Source: JAADHG01 sp964418645
Lineage (GTDB): Bacteria; Bacteroidota; Bacteroidia; Flavobacteriales; Flavobacteriaceae
Length of the DNA stretch: 17,733 bases
Assembly (NCBI GenBank): GCA_964418645.1
Contig: CAYQME010000050.1
Coordinates: 1-17,733 of the forward strand
Direction of reading: 5' to 3'
Every line of letters starts with the position of its first letter. The first letter of the stretch is position 1. A program made the position numbers and the translations under genes. Below the pieces are notes generated by a model. That model worked only from the letters and a program-made list of their open reading frames with translations, was not told the origin of the DNA and ran no database searches. Below are positions 7,767-15,739 of this stretch, in pieces.

Positions 7767-10700
7767 TTAATTATTAATTTCTGTTAATCTTAAAATATCT
7801 CCAAACACGCCTCTGGCAGTAACTTGTGCGCCAGCTCCAGCGCCCTGTATTACTAATGGTTGCTCTCCATAAGACTCAGTATAAATTTCGAATATAGAAT
7901 CGGAACCCTTTAAAGCTCCTAAAGGAGAACTTTCTGAAACTGAAACTAGTTTCACCACGAGTTCAGCGCCATCATCATCAGCTAGATTACCGTGCAAATC
8001 TCCTATATACCGCAATACATGTCCTTCATTTTGATCCTCTTTAATCTTTTGATATTTATAATTCATGGAATCTAAAGATTTCGAGAACTCAGATAATTCT
8101 ACGGTTCTTAATTTCTCAGGAATTAGATTTTGAATCTTAACATCTGCAATTTCATTGTGCAAATCTAACTCTCTAGCTAAAATCAATAGTTTGCGAGCTA
8201 CATCATTACCTCCTAAATCTTCTCTTGGATCCGGTTCAGTAAGCCCTTTATCACCTGCTTCTTGTAAAACTTCGGCAAAAGTACGTTCTTCTTTAGAAAA
8301 GTTATTGAATAAATAACTTAACGATCCAGAGAACACACCTCTAATACGTGTAATATTTTCACCTGAAAGGTGCAACAATTTAATAGTATCTATCAACGGT
8401 AAACCCGCACCAACGTTAGTTTCGTATAGATATCGTTTTTGATGCTTATCTAGATTGGCTCTCAAGTCGTGATAGAATTCTAAATTTATTGTATTAGCAA
8501 TTTTATTAGACGACACGAGATCAAAACCATAATCGACTAGTGTATTATACTGCTCAACAAATTCTTTACTTGCTGTATTATCAATAGCAATTAAATTTTC
8601 AAGATGATGGGTACTTGCATATTGTATTACATCCTCAACTGTGTAAGTAACACCTTCTTTAACAATATTGTTTTTCCAATTTTGATTTGTGCCATCTTTA
8701 TTCAACAAGACACGTTTAGAATTGGCAATGGCAAAAATATTAAGCTTTATGCCTTTTCGCTTTTCAATTGTCCTAGCTGAAGATACAATTTGGTCTATTA
8801 ACGCTCCTCCTACCAAACCATGACCAAAAACAGCGATATTTATCTTTTTTGAGATTCCAAAGATTTCGCCATGAATTACATTAATAGCTTTATGTAGCTC
8901 CTTCTTTTTAACAACTAAACTCACATTCTTACCGCTAACGGTATTGTTAAATAGTAAGGGTACTATTTGATTTTTTATAAGCGTATTAAACGGTTTGTGG
9001 AATGTGCTCAAGTCTTGCCCAATGATTGAAATGACCGATACATCATCAATAATTTCAATATTATTGACATCTTTAGAATAGAAATCGTTTTCAAACTCGC
9101 GTTCCAATGCAATTACAGCTTGTGCTGCCTTTTTGGCATCTATTATTAATCCGATACCTCTTTCGGATGAGCCTTGAGAAATGATACTAACACTAATATT
9201 ATGATTACTCAAGGCTCTGAAAATTCTAGCATCTACTCCTACTTTACGTAATAATCCTCGCCCTTCAAAATTCACTAGTGCTACATTTTCTAAAACAGAT
9301 AATGATTTTATGCCTTTAGAAGTTGTTCTAGATGTAATTAACGTGCCTTTGTCATCTGGATTAAACGTATTTAAAATACGCAGGGCTATATTTTTTTCTA
9401 AAAGAGGAATAATAGTTTTGGCATGTAATACTGTTGTTCCAAAATTTGCTAGCTCGTTGGCTTCACTAAACGACAATTCTTCTATTTTTTTAGCATCTGG
9501 CACTAAATCGGGATTGGCGGTATAAATACCATTAACGTGTGTATAGTTTTGCAATTCTTCTGCATCCAAATAGTTAGCTAAAAGTGACGCCGTATAGTTA
9601 CTTCCGTTTCGTCCTAAAGTTGTAGTTTCATTTTTAGTATTTGAAGCAATAAAACCTGTAACCACATTTACTGTTTCACCATTATATTTTTTATAATGTT
9701 GCAGCACATTTTCTCTCGATAATTTTAATAAGGGGTTAGCATCTCCAAAGTTTTCATCAGTTTTTATAAGCACCCTTGCATCTGTTGGATTTGCCTTAAT
9801 GTTGCGCTCGTTTAACAAACTAGAGATTACTTTAACTGATAGTAATTCTCCCTGAGCCAAAACCTCATCTTTTGTCTTTTTACTATAATCTCCCAATAGC
9901 TTTATCCCTTTAAACAATATATCTAAGGCTGAAAACTCATCGGTTAAATCTACTTTATCTGTTACTTCTCTTTGATAATTTTTAAAAGCTTTTAACTGTT
10001 TTTGATATGATTCTTTATTTACTGCTTTTTTTAATATTGCTTCGAGCTCATTGGTCGTTTCTCCTCTAGCTGAAACAACTACAGTTATCTTATCACCATC
10101 ATTAATTTTATTCTCAATAATGGAAATGACTTTCTCCAACCCTTTCCCATTTGCTAAAGATTTTCCTCCAAACTTTAATACTTTCATTCTCTTTTGTTTT
10201 GATTCAGGCTTAAAAATGCCTTCAACTATAGTTTCTAACTGTTTGTATTCGATTAAAAATGCATCATGACCATATACCGAGTTTATCTCATAATAGGTTA
10301 CATTAGGATGCGTTAATGTCAATTTTTTATGGGTTTCTCTATTCTCTTCAGCTGTAAAAAACATATCAGACTCTACACCAACAATATGTATATTGGCTTT
10401 AATATTTTCCAAAACATTAAAATCGTTTGCTTTATCTCTTGTAACATCAATAGTTTTAAGCAATTGATTCATTAATTTATACGCTGATAATTGAAAACGG
10501 TCCTGTAATTTATTTCCATGATGCAGTAGCCAGCTTTCGACATTAAAGATTTTTAAATCTTCATTTTTTGAACGCTGAAATTGTTTTTTAAAAGATTCTG
10601 GTGTCCTATAACATAGCATAGCATGCATTCTGGCATCATGCACAGGATTATTAGAATTCAATAAAAACTGCTCTTGTATCTGGCAATTTGCAATGAGCCA

Positions 10701-11171
10701 ATCTGTAGATTTCCAATCTGTAGCCACCGGAATTAAGTGTTCTGTAATGTTTGGACTTAATACTGCCATTTCCCAAGCTATGGCACCTCCTAGAGATCCT
10801 CCAATAATTGCAAAAAGCTTATTTATTTGTAATTGATTAATTCCTAAGAGAAAAAGTTTTGCGATATCTCTAGTCACAAAAATTTTATAATTTTCAATTA
10901 GAAAACCATCAAATCCATTTCCAGGAATATTAAAAGCCAATACTGTGTAAATAGAAGTATCAATAGCTTTTTTGTTTCCAATAAGATCTCGCCACCAACC
11001 CATTTTACCTGCAACATTACTATTGCCAGTTAAGGCATGATTAACTAATACTATTGGAGCACTTCCCAATGGTTTTCCGAATAGTTGATAACTCATTGTA
11101 ATTTGTGGGTAGTGTACACCACTATCAGTAATATAGTTAGAAATATTTGTATGTAATAAACTCTCCTTCAA
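7767..11171 (-). CDS. Fusion of homoserine O-acyltransferase (MetX), aspartokinase-like domain and homoserine dehydrogenase
   Basis: A 1134-aa three-part protein for the homoserine/methionine branch. Residues 1-321 are MetX (alpha/beta hydrolase): NHALTGN (44-50), nucleophile elbow GGSLGG with Ser126, Asp269 and His302 (GHDAFL). A seven-residue linker leads to Met329, which starts an aspartokinase-homoserine dehydrogenase. The kinase part (329-610) has KFGGKS instead of KFGGTS, GRNGSN (Asn525) instead of GRxGSD, and THVNG plus NPD instead of TDVDG and DPR, so its kinase activity is doubtful. Two ACT domains follow (about 628-770), the first with SQGSSER, the second divergent. The dehydrogenase (776-1134) keeps FGHGLVGG, SSNK (Lys890), TNVGAGLP, EPDP and DLGGNDVARK (Asp990, Lys994). 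The start chosen is TTG at 11169-11171: an in-frame stop lies just upstream, and the first ATG, at residue 26, would cut into the domain. A SAM-I riboswitch precedes the gene. Confidence 0.9.
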   Translation of the reverse strand: MKESLLHTNISNYITDSGVHYPQITMSYQLFGKPLGSAPIVLVNHALTGNSNVAGKMGWWRDLIGNKKAIDTSIYTVLAFNIPGNGFDGFLIENYKIFVTRDIAKLFLLGINQLQINKLFAIIGGSLGGAIAWEMAVLSPNITEHLIPVATDWKSTDWLIANCQIQEQFLLNSNNPVHDARMHAMLCYRTPESFKKQFQRSKNEDLKIFNVESWLLHHGNKLQDRFQLSAYKLMNQLLKTIDVTRDKANDFNVLENIKANIHIVGVESDMFFTAEENRETHKKLTLTHPNVTYYEINSVYGHDAFLIEYKQLETIVEGIFKPESKQKRMKVLKFGGKSLANGKGLEKVISIIENKINDGDKITVVVSARGETTNELEAILKKAVNKESYQKQLKAFKNYQREVTDKVDLTDEFSALDILFKGIKLLGDYSKKTKDEVLAQGELLSVKVISSLLNERNIKANPTDARVLIKTDENFGDANPLLKLSRENVLQHYKKYNGETVNVVTGFIASNTKNETTTLGRNGSNYTASLLANYLDAEELQNYTHVNGIYTANPDLVPDAKKIEELSFSEANELANFGTTVLHAKTIIPLLEKNIALRILNTFNPDDKGTLITSRTTSKGIKSLSVLENVALVNFEGRGLLRKVGVDARIFRALSNHNISVSIISQGSSERGIGLIIDAKKAAQAVIALEREFENDFYSKDVNNIEIIDDVSVISIIGQDLSTFHKPFNTLIKNQIVPLLFNNTVSGKNVSLVVKKKELHKAINVIHGEIFGISKKINIAVFGHGLVGGALIDQIVSSARTIEKRKGIKLNIFAIANSKRVLLNKDGTNQNWKNNIVKEGVTYTVEDVIQYASTHHLENLIAIDNTASKEFVEQYNTLVDYGFDLVSSNKIANTINLEFYHDLRANLDKHQKRYLYETNVGAGLPLIDTIKLLHLSGENITRIRGVFSGSLSYLFNNFSKEERTFAEVLQEAGDKGLTEPDPREDLGGNDVARKLLILARELDLHNEIADVKIQNLIPEKLRTVELSEFSKSLDSMNYKYQKIKEDQNEGHVLRYIGDLHGNLADDDGAELVVKLVSVSESSPLGALKGSDSIFEIYTESYGEQPLVIQGAGAGAQVTARGVFGDILRLTEINN

Positions 11172-11248
11172 AATAACATTAATCTAAAAAGCCAAATACC
11201 TCATTAACTGACGTATTAAATAAAAAAAATGTTATAAGAAATCTACAT

Positions 11249-11270
11249 CAATTGCAGAAAGCAATTGTGT
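11249..11270 (-). promoter_or_regulatory. Hairpin after the SAM riboswitch (possible expression platform)
   Basis: On the minus strand CAATTGC-TTTCT-GCAATTG forms a perfect 7-bp stem (11249-11267), and ACA/TGT can extend it past one bulged A (to 11270). It starts 5 nt after the 3' strand of the riboswitch P1 helix. A run of eight T residues exists on this strand (11222-11229), but about 20 nt further on, so it does not look like a standard intrinsic terminator. Its role in the switch is uncertain. Confidence 0.4.
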
Positions 11271-11274
11271 TTTG

Positions 11275-11391
11275 GTTATCTATCTTTAAAATACTAAAAC
11301 ACTCAGTATAAAGTAGAATTTAGCACCTTCTTTACGAATAAAGGGTTGCTAAGGCTTCACAGGGTCTAATCCCTCCACCTTTCTTGATAAC
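11275..11391 (-). ncRNA. SAM-I (S-box) riboswitch aptamer
   Basis: Minus-strand RNA that binds S-adenosylmethionine and should lower expression of the metX-thrA fusion gene about 100 nt downstream when SAM is abundant. The conserved core is plain: TTATCAAGA, then GGTGGAGGGA, then GACCCTGTGAAGCC, then GCAACC, and later the P3 return strand GGTGCTAA. P1 closes by GTTATC (11386-11391) pairing with GATAAC (11275-11280); TACT..AGTA closes a P4-like arm. All parts of the S-box consensus are in order with normal spacing over 117 nt. What is known: S-box RNAs control methionine genes. What is inferred: whether control here is by termination or by translation. Confidence 0.95.
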
Positions 11392-11421
11392 ATTTCAATA
11401 AGTCTCTGAACTTTGTGAGTG

Positions 11422-11453
11422 CAAATATTCAGTCATAAAAATTTAATAACCAA
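11422..11453 (-). promoter_or_regulatory. Promoter upstream of the SAM riboswitch
   Basis: On the minus strand AATATTTG (11422-11429) matches the TAnnTTTG -7 element at all but the first position, with TTG (11451-11453) 21 bases upstream. The predicted start near 11415 leaves about 25 nt before the aptamer. It follows closely the stop of the upstream hypothetical gene, so both independent initiation and read-through are possible. Confidence 0.5.
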
Positions 11454-11470
11454 ATTTTTTTCTATATTTT

Positions 11471-13021
11471 TTATTTTTTAGAGTTTTGAAGTTGAAATTT
11501 TTCTCTAATAATAAGATTTACCGATTTATTTTCTATTTTACTTTCTAACCACGAAATCACATCTAAATACAAAAATGCTCGTTTTTCATAAGGATGGTCT
11601 TCAAATTCCTTAAACTTTTTAAGCAATTTTATAAATTCCTTTTTTATTTCATGTGGGTAAATATCACCAAGACCTCTTAAAAATTTAATCATCTCCTTTT
11701 GCACTTCATATAAATCCTGCATTTTTATTAAAAACTTATAAGTGCTTCTAATAAGTGCATCTAGATTATAATCTAATCCGGCTTCATAATGTGCTACCAG
11801 ATTTAAAATCCTCGAAAAACACAACAAGTCTTCTCGCATTTGCAATGATTTGTTACTAATAATTTTATCTAAAAACTCAATCGCCTTTTTATTCTCTCCA
11901 ATACCAAAATATAAACTTGCAATCTTGTAATAAAATACCATAATATGATGCTCATCAATTCTAGTTTTATGTTTTTTAATACCTTCTAATACTTCATTTA
12001 CTAGAGGCAAGCCTTCATGAAAAGTGCCTTCCATGAAATGCAAATTAAATTTATTGATATAGAGATATAAAAATGTTAAACTCTCAACATTATCATCTTT
12101 AGGGAACCATTTTTCTTGAGTGATGGATTCAAAATCGGATAGTGCCTTTTTAAATTTATCATGATGCCTCACAAAAAATAAGGCTTCCAATAAATATTGA
12201 TTTCCTCTTAAAAAGAATACAGGATTTAGTTTTATCATATCATGATTAGCGTAAAACAAATCCACCCATTTTTTTGAATATTTATAACAGGACAAAAAAT
12301 CTTGAATTAAGAAACTATACCATAAATACGATTTATAAAGCCACAATTTTTCTCTGAATCCTAATTCGTTAATATCGTATTTTGGGAGTCTGTCATTAAA
12401 ATATTTAGTAACTCGTTTATATTCTTCATCGTTTTTTACATACCCTGTCTTTAAGAATAACCCATACAATTGAAGCGATAAATTTGACAGTTTACTTGCC
12501 AATAAATTTTGCCTATTCAACTCCTTTGCCTGAATTGTAAGCTCGTCTGCTCTATTGCTTATACTTCTAGTAATGTATTGAGACTCTATAATTTTTTCAA
12601 GCTCTATAATCTCGTAAGCTATATTTTTTTCTTCGTAAGTAATGGCTAGAGCCTTTGCTTTATCAAGAATTTTTAAACTCTGTTTGTATAAGCCTTTATG
12701 GTATAGAATAGTAGCAAAATCGAGCTGTTCTCTAATTTGAATTCTTAGATTTTGGTGTGATGGGTTAAGTCTTAAGCTAATTAAAATTTGCTTATATAAG
12801 TGTGCTTTTAAATTTGATAATTGCTGTTTTTTTACAATACCATTCCTTAAAATAGTAGCTTCATCATATTTGGGTAACTTCTCAAGAATATTAAAAAGCA
12901 TCAAAAACTTAGAATCTTCATTAACACCCAATCGCCCAACATAAAGTTTAAACTGTCTCTTTTCGGACTTTGACAGCGACTTTACTAATACAAATAAATT
13001 ATCTTTTTGATCTTTAGTCAT
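11471..13021 (-). CDS. Conserved-type hypothetical helical (TPR-like) protein
   Basis: Function not recognised. The 516-aa product appears almost entirely alpha-helical, rich in Lys, Leu, Ile, Phe and Tyr, with repeated paired-helix patterns of TPR style (for example YHKGLYKQSLKILDKAKAL at about 107-125 and YYKIASLYFGIGENKKAIEFL in the C-terminal half). There is no signal peptide and no convincing membrane span, so it is probably cytosolic and may act as a protein-interaction scaffold. The N-terminus (NLFVLVKSLSKSEKRQFKLYV) is unusual in being so regular; I have an impression that similar proteins occur beside leucine genes in flavobacteria but cannot verify it. It is divergent from leuA across a 147-bp gap and is followed after 18 bp by the riboswitch promoter. 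Start is the only ATG that keeps the conserved-looking N-terminus. Confidence 0.75.
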   Translation of the reverse strand: MTKDQKDNLFVLVKSLSKSEKRQFKLYVGRLGVNEDSKFLMLFNILEKLPKYDEATILRNGIVKKQQLSNLKAHLYKQILISLRLNPSHQNLRIQIREQLDFATILYHKGLYKQSLKILDKAKALAITYEEKNIAYEIIELEKIIESQYITRSISNRADELTIQAKELNRQNLLASKLSNLSLQLYGLFLKTGYVKNDEEYKRVTKYFNDRLPKYDINELGFREKLWLYKSYLWYSFLIQDFLSCYKYSKKWVDLFYANHDMIKLNPVFFLRGNQYLLEALFFVRHHDKFKKALSDFESITQEKWFPKDDNVESLTFLYLYINKFNLHFMEGTFHEGLPLVNEVLEGIKKHKTRIDEHHIMVFYYKIASLYFGIGENKKAIEFLDKIISNKSLQMREDLLCFSRILNLVAHYEAGLDYNLDALIRSTYKFLIKMQDLYEVQKEMIKFLRGLGDIYPHEIKKEFIKLLKKFKEFEDHPYEKRAFLYLDVISWLESKIENKSVNLIIREKFQLQNSKK

Positions 13022-13168
13022 AATGTAGTAATTAGCACTATACTCTTGTTTATCAAATATTTAACATCTTACTAAACTAGTTAAACATCGTAAAACTTTA
13101 ATGATGAGCATTCTTTTGAGTAAACCAAAATATAAATTCGTATAACATTAAGAAAATTATTTTAATAA

Positions 13169-14344
13169 ATGGCTAATTCAAACGTACAAATTTTTGACAC
13201 AACCCTTCGCGATGGAGAGCAAGTTCCTGGTTGCAAATTAAATACTGAGCAAAAATTAATTATTGCTAAACAGCTAGATAATCTTGGTGTTGATATTATT
13301 GAAGCGGGTTTCCCTGTCTCAAGTCCAGGAGACTTTAAATCGGTTCAAGAAATTTCAAAAATTGTAAAAAATGCTACGGTTTGTGGATTGACAAGATCCG
13401 TAAAAAAAGATATTAAAGTTGCTGCTGAAGCGCTTCAATATGCTAAAAAACCAAGAATTCACACAGGAATTGGGACTTCTGATTCTCATATAAAATTCAA
13501 ATTCAAAACCACTCAAGAAGATATTTTAGAACGTGCTTTTGTTGCAGTTAAATATGCCAAATCTTTTGTTGAAGATGTTGAGTTTTATGCCGAAGATGCT
13601 GGTCGAACAAATAACGAATATTTAGCTAGAGTTTGTGAAGTTGCCATTAAAGCTGGAGCTACTGTATTGAATATTCCAGATACAACAGGTTACTGTTTAC
13701 CTCATGAGTATGGGGCGAAAATCAAATACCTTAAAGAGCATGTAAAAGGCATTGAAAAAGCGATTTTATCCTGTCATTGTCATAACGATTTAGGCTTAGC
13801 AACTGCCAACTCTATTGAAGGTGTGATTAATGGTGCTCGCCAAATTGAATGTACTATAAATGGTATTGGCGAACGTGCTGGAAACACCGCTTTAGAAGAA
13901 GTTGTTATGATATTAAAACAACACCCATACTTAAATCTAGATACAAATATTGAAACGTCTATGCTTTATGGCATCAGTCAGTTAGTGTCTGACCATATGG
14001 GAATATACACCCAACCCAACAAAGCTATTGTTGGTGCTAATGCATTTGCACACAGTTCTGGAATACATCAAGATGGTGTAATTAAACATCGTGAAACTTA
14101 CGAGATTATAAATCCAAAAGATGTTGGTGTTACCGAATCGGCTATTGTGCTTACAGCAAGAAGTGGACGTGCAGCATTAGCATACAGAGCAAAAAATGTA
14201 GGTTATGAATTAACTAAGCTTCAATTGGACGAAGTTTATATTAACTTTTTAAATTTTGCCGATAAAAAGAAAGAAATAAATGATACCGATATTCATCAAA
14301 TTATTGAAACTAGTAAAGTCTATAACCAAATCGCATCTGCATAA
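13169..14344 (+). CDS. leuA: 2-isopropylmalate synthase, short form
   Basis: Condenses 2-ketoisovalerate with acetyl-CoA, the entry step of leucine synthesis. DTTLRDGEQ at 10-18 opens the TIM barrel; metal-binding residues are Asp10, His203 and His205 (HCHND) and Asn239 (GERAGNT). EAGFPVSSPGDF (45-56) is typical of LeuA rather than homocitrate or citramalate synthases. The linker subdomain motif SGIHQDGV is at 297-304. At 391 aa the chain stops before the roughly 120-residue C-terminal domain that binds leucine in the long LeuA enzymes, so classical allosteric feedback may be missing; short LeuA forms are known. The stop codon overlaps the leuC ATG by one base. The 147 bp upstream contain only a poor promoter match (TAAATTCG, 13133-13140), and I saw no leucine leader peptide. 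Citramalate synthase is the main alternative. Confidence 0.92.
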   Translation: MANSNVQIFDTTLRDGEQVPGCKLNTEQKLIIAKQLDNLGVDIIEAGFPVSSPGDFKSVQEISKIVKNATVCGLTRSVKKDIKVAAEALQYAKKPRIHTGIGTSDSHIKFKFKTTQEDILERAFVAVKYAKSFVEDVEFYAEDAGRTNNEYLARVCEVAIKAGATVLNIPDTTGYCLPHEYGAKIKYLKEHVKGIEKAILSCHCHNDLGLATANSIEGVINGARQIECTINGIGERAGNTALEEVVMILKQHPYLNLDTNIETSMLYGISQLVSDHMGIYTQPNKAIVGANAFAHSSGIHQDGVIKHRETYEIINPKDVGVTESAIVLTARSGRAALAYRAKNVGYELTKLQLDEVYINFLNFADKKKEINDTDIHQIIETSKVYNQIASA

Positions 14345-15735
14345 TGGGAAAAACCTTATTTGATAAAGTTTGGGATGCTCATGTGGTCGATACTGTTACA
14401 GATGGACCACAAGTTTTATATATAGATAAACATTTAATACACGAAGTTACAAGTCCGCAAGCTTTTAATGAGTTAGAAAATCGTGGCATTCCTGTTTTTA
14501 GACCCAATCAAATTGTTGCTACTGCCGATCATAACACTCCAACGATTAACCAACATTTACCAATTGCAGATAAACTTTCTAGACATCAACTAGAACAACT
14601 TTCTGAAAATTGTAAAAAAAATAATATTACCCTTTACCAATTAGGACACAAATACAACGGTATTGTTCATGTTATGGCACCTGAACTTGGTATCACGCAA
14701 CCAGGAATGACTATGGTTTGTGGGGACAGTCACACTTCAACTCATGGTGCTTTTGGAGCTATAGCTTTTGGTATTGGTACAAGTCAGGTTGCTCAAGTTT
14801 TTGCTAGTCAATGTTTATTACTAACTAAACCTAAAAGTTTACGTGTTACCGTAAATGGCTCCTTAAAAAAAGGAGTACTTCCTAAAGATGTCATTCTATA
14901 TATTATTTCAAAACTAGGTACTAATGCAGGTACTGGATATTTCTGCGAATATACTGGAGATGTCTTTAAAAATATGTCCATGGAAGGACGCATGACCGTT
15001 TGTAATATGAGTATTGAAATGGGAGCACGTGGTGGTATGATTGCACCAGATGAAACCACTTTTGCTTATGTAAAAGGAAAAGAGTTTGCACCACAAGGAG
15101 AAGCTTTTGATAAAAAAGTTACTTATTGGAGAACACTTCCAACTGATGCTGATGCTGTATTTGATAAGGAATATACTTTTGATGCCGAAGATATTGAACC
15201 TATGGTAACCTATGGTACCAATCCTGGAATGGGAATCAAAATTTCTGAAAACATTCCTAATGATGATAATGCGTCCTTTAAAAAATCATTGGAGTACATG
15301 AATTTTAAAGCTGGTGAATCGTTAATTAACAAACCCATTAATTATGTGTTTATAGGAAGCTGTACCAATTCCAGAATTGAAGATTTTAGAGTGGCTGCCA
15401 ATTATATTAAAGGCAAACAAAAAGCACAAAACGTTACTGCTTGGCTAGTTCCTGGAAGCAAACAGGTAGAAGCACAAATTATTGAAGAAGGATTAAAAAC
15501 CATTTTTGATGCCGCTGGATTTGAATTACGTCAACCAGGGTGTTCGGCGTGTTTGGCAATGAACGATGATAAGATTCCGCAAGGTGACTATTGTGTATCA
15601 ACCTCCAATAGAAACTTTGAAGGACGCCAAGGGCAAGGTTCTAGAACCATTTTAGCAAGCCCTTTGGTAGCCGCCGCCACAGCTATAGCAGGTAAAATAA
15701 TAGATGTAACAGTAGAACAATTAGAGCTTGCATAA
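14344..15735 (+). CDS. leuC: 3-isopropylmalate dehydratase, large subunit
   Basis: Aconitase-family 4Fe-4S subunit that with LeuD isomerises 2-isopropylmalate to 3-isopropylmalate. The 463-aa length is normal for bacterial LeuC. The cluster cysteines are Cys340 in GSCTNSR, and Cys400 and Cys403 in GCSAC. Other family stretches include VCGDSHTSTHGAFGA at 125-139, EMGARGGMIAPD at 225-236 and SNRNFEGRQG at 421-430. The ATG shares one base with the leuA stop (TAATG), suggesting coupled translation, and four bases separate the stop from leuD. No odd features. Confidence 0.97.
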   Translation: MGKTLFDKVWDAHVVDTVTDGPQVLYIDKHLIHEVTSPQAFNELENRGIPVFRPNQIVATADHNTPTINQHLPIADKLSRHQLEQLSENCKKNNITLYQLGHKYNGIVHVMAPELGITQPGMTMVCGDSHTSTHGAFGAIAFGIGTSQVAQVFASQCLLLTKPKSLRVTVNGSLKKGVLPKDVILYIISKLGTNAGTGYFCEYTGDVFKNMSMEGRMTVCNMSIEMGARGGMIAPDETTFAYVKGKEFAPQGEAFDKKVTYWRTLPTDADAVFDKEYTFDAEDIEPMVTYGTNPGMGIKISENIPNDDNASFKKSLEYMNFKAGESLINKPINYVFIGSCTNSRIEDFRVAANYIKGKQKAQNVTAWLVPGSKQVEAQIIEEGLKTIFDAAGFELRQPGCSACLAMNDDKIPQGDYCVSTSNRNFEGRQGQGSRTILASPLVAAATAIAGKIIDVTVEQLELA

Positions 15736-15739
15736 TTAA

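Noticed and set aside
9310..10269. Plus-strand open frames of about 71-72 aa opposite the fusion gene
   Set aside because: Antisense shadows of strongly conserved aspartokinase and linker sequence.
13054..13061. AATATTTG on the minus strand as the promoter of the hypothetical gene
   Set aside because: Near match to the -7 box, but no TTG at a suitable distance upstream.
13116..13140. TTG-N14-TAAATTCG as the leuA promoter
   Set aside because: Spacing is too short and the -7 box has a mismatch in its core; noted only as a poor match.
13022..13168. Leucine leader peptide or T-box before leuA
   Set aside because: No Leu-rich short ORF, no T-box core sequence and no strong terminator hairpin found.
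14808..15096. Minus-strand open frames opposite leuC
   Set aside because: Shadows of the leuC frame, with no start context or family resemblance.
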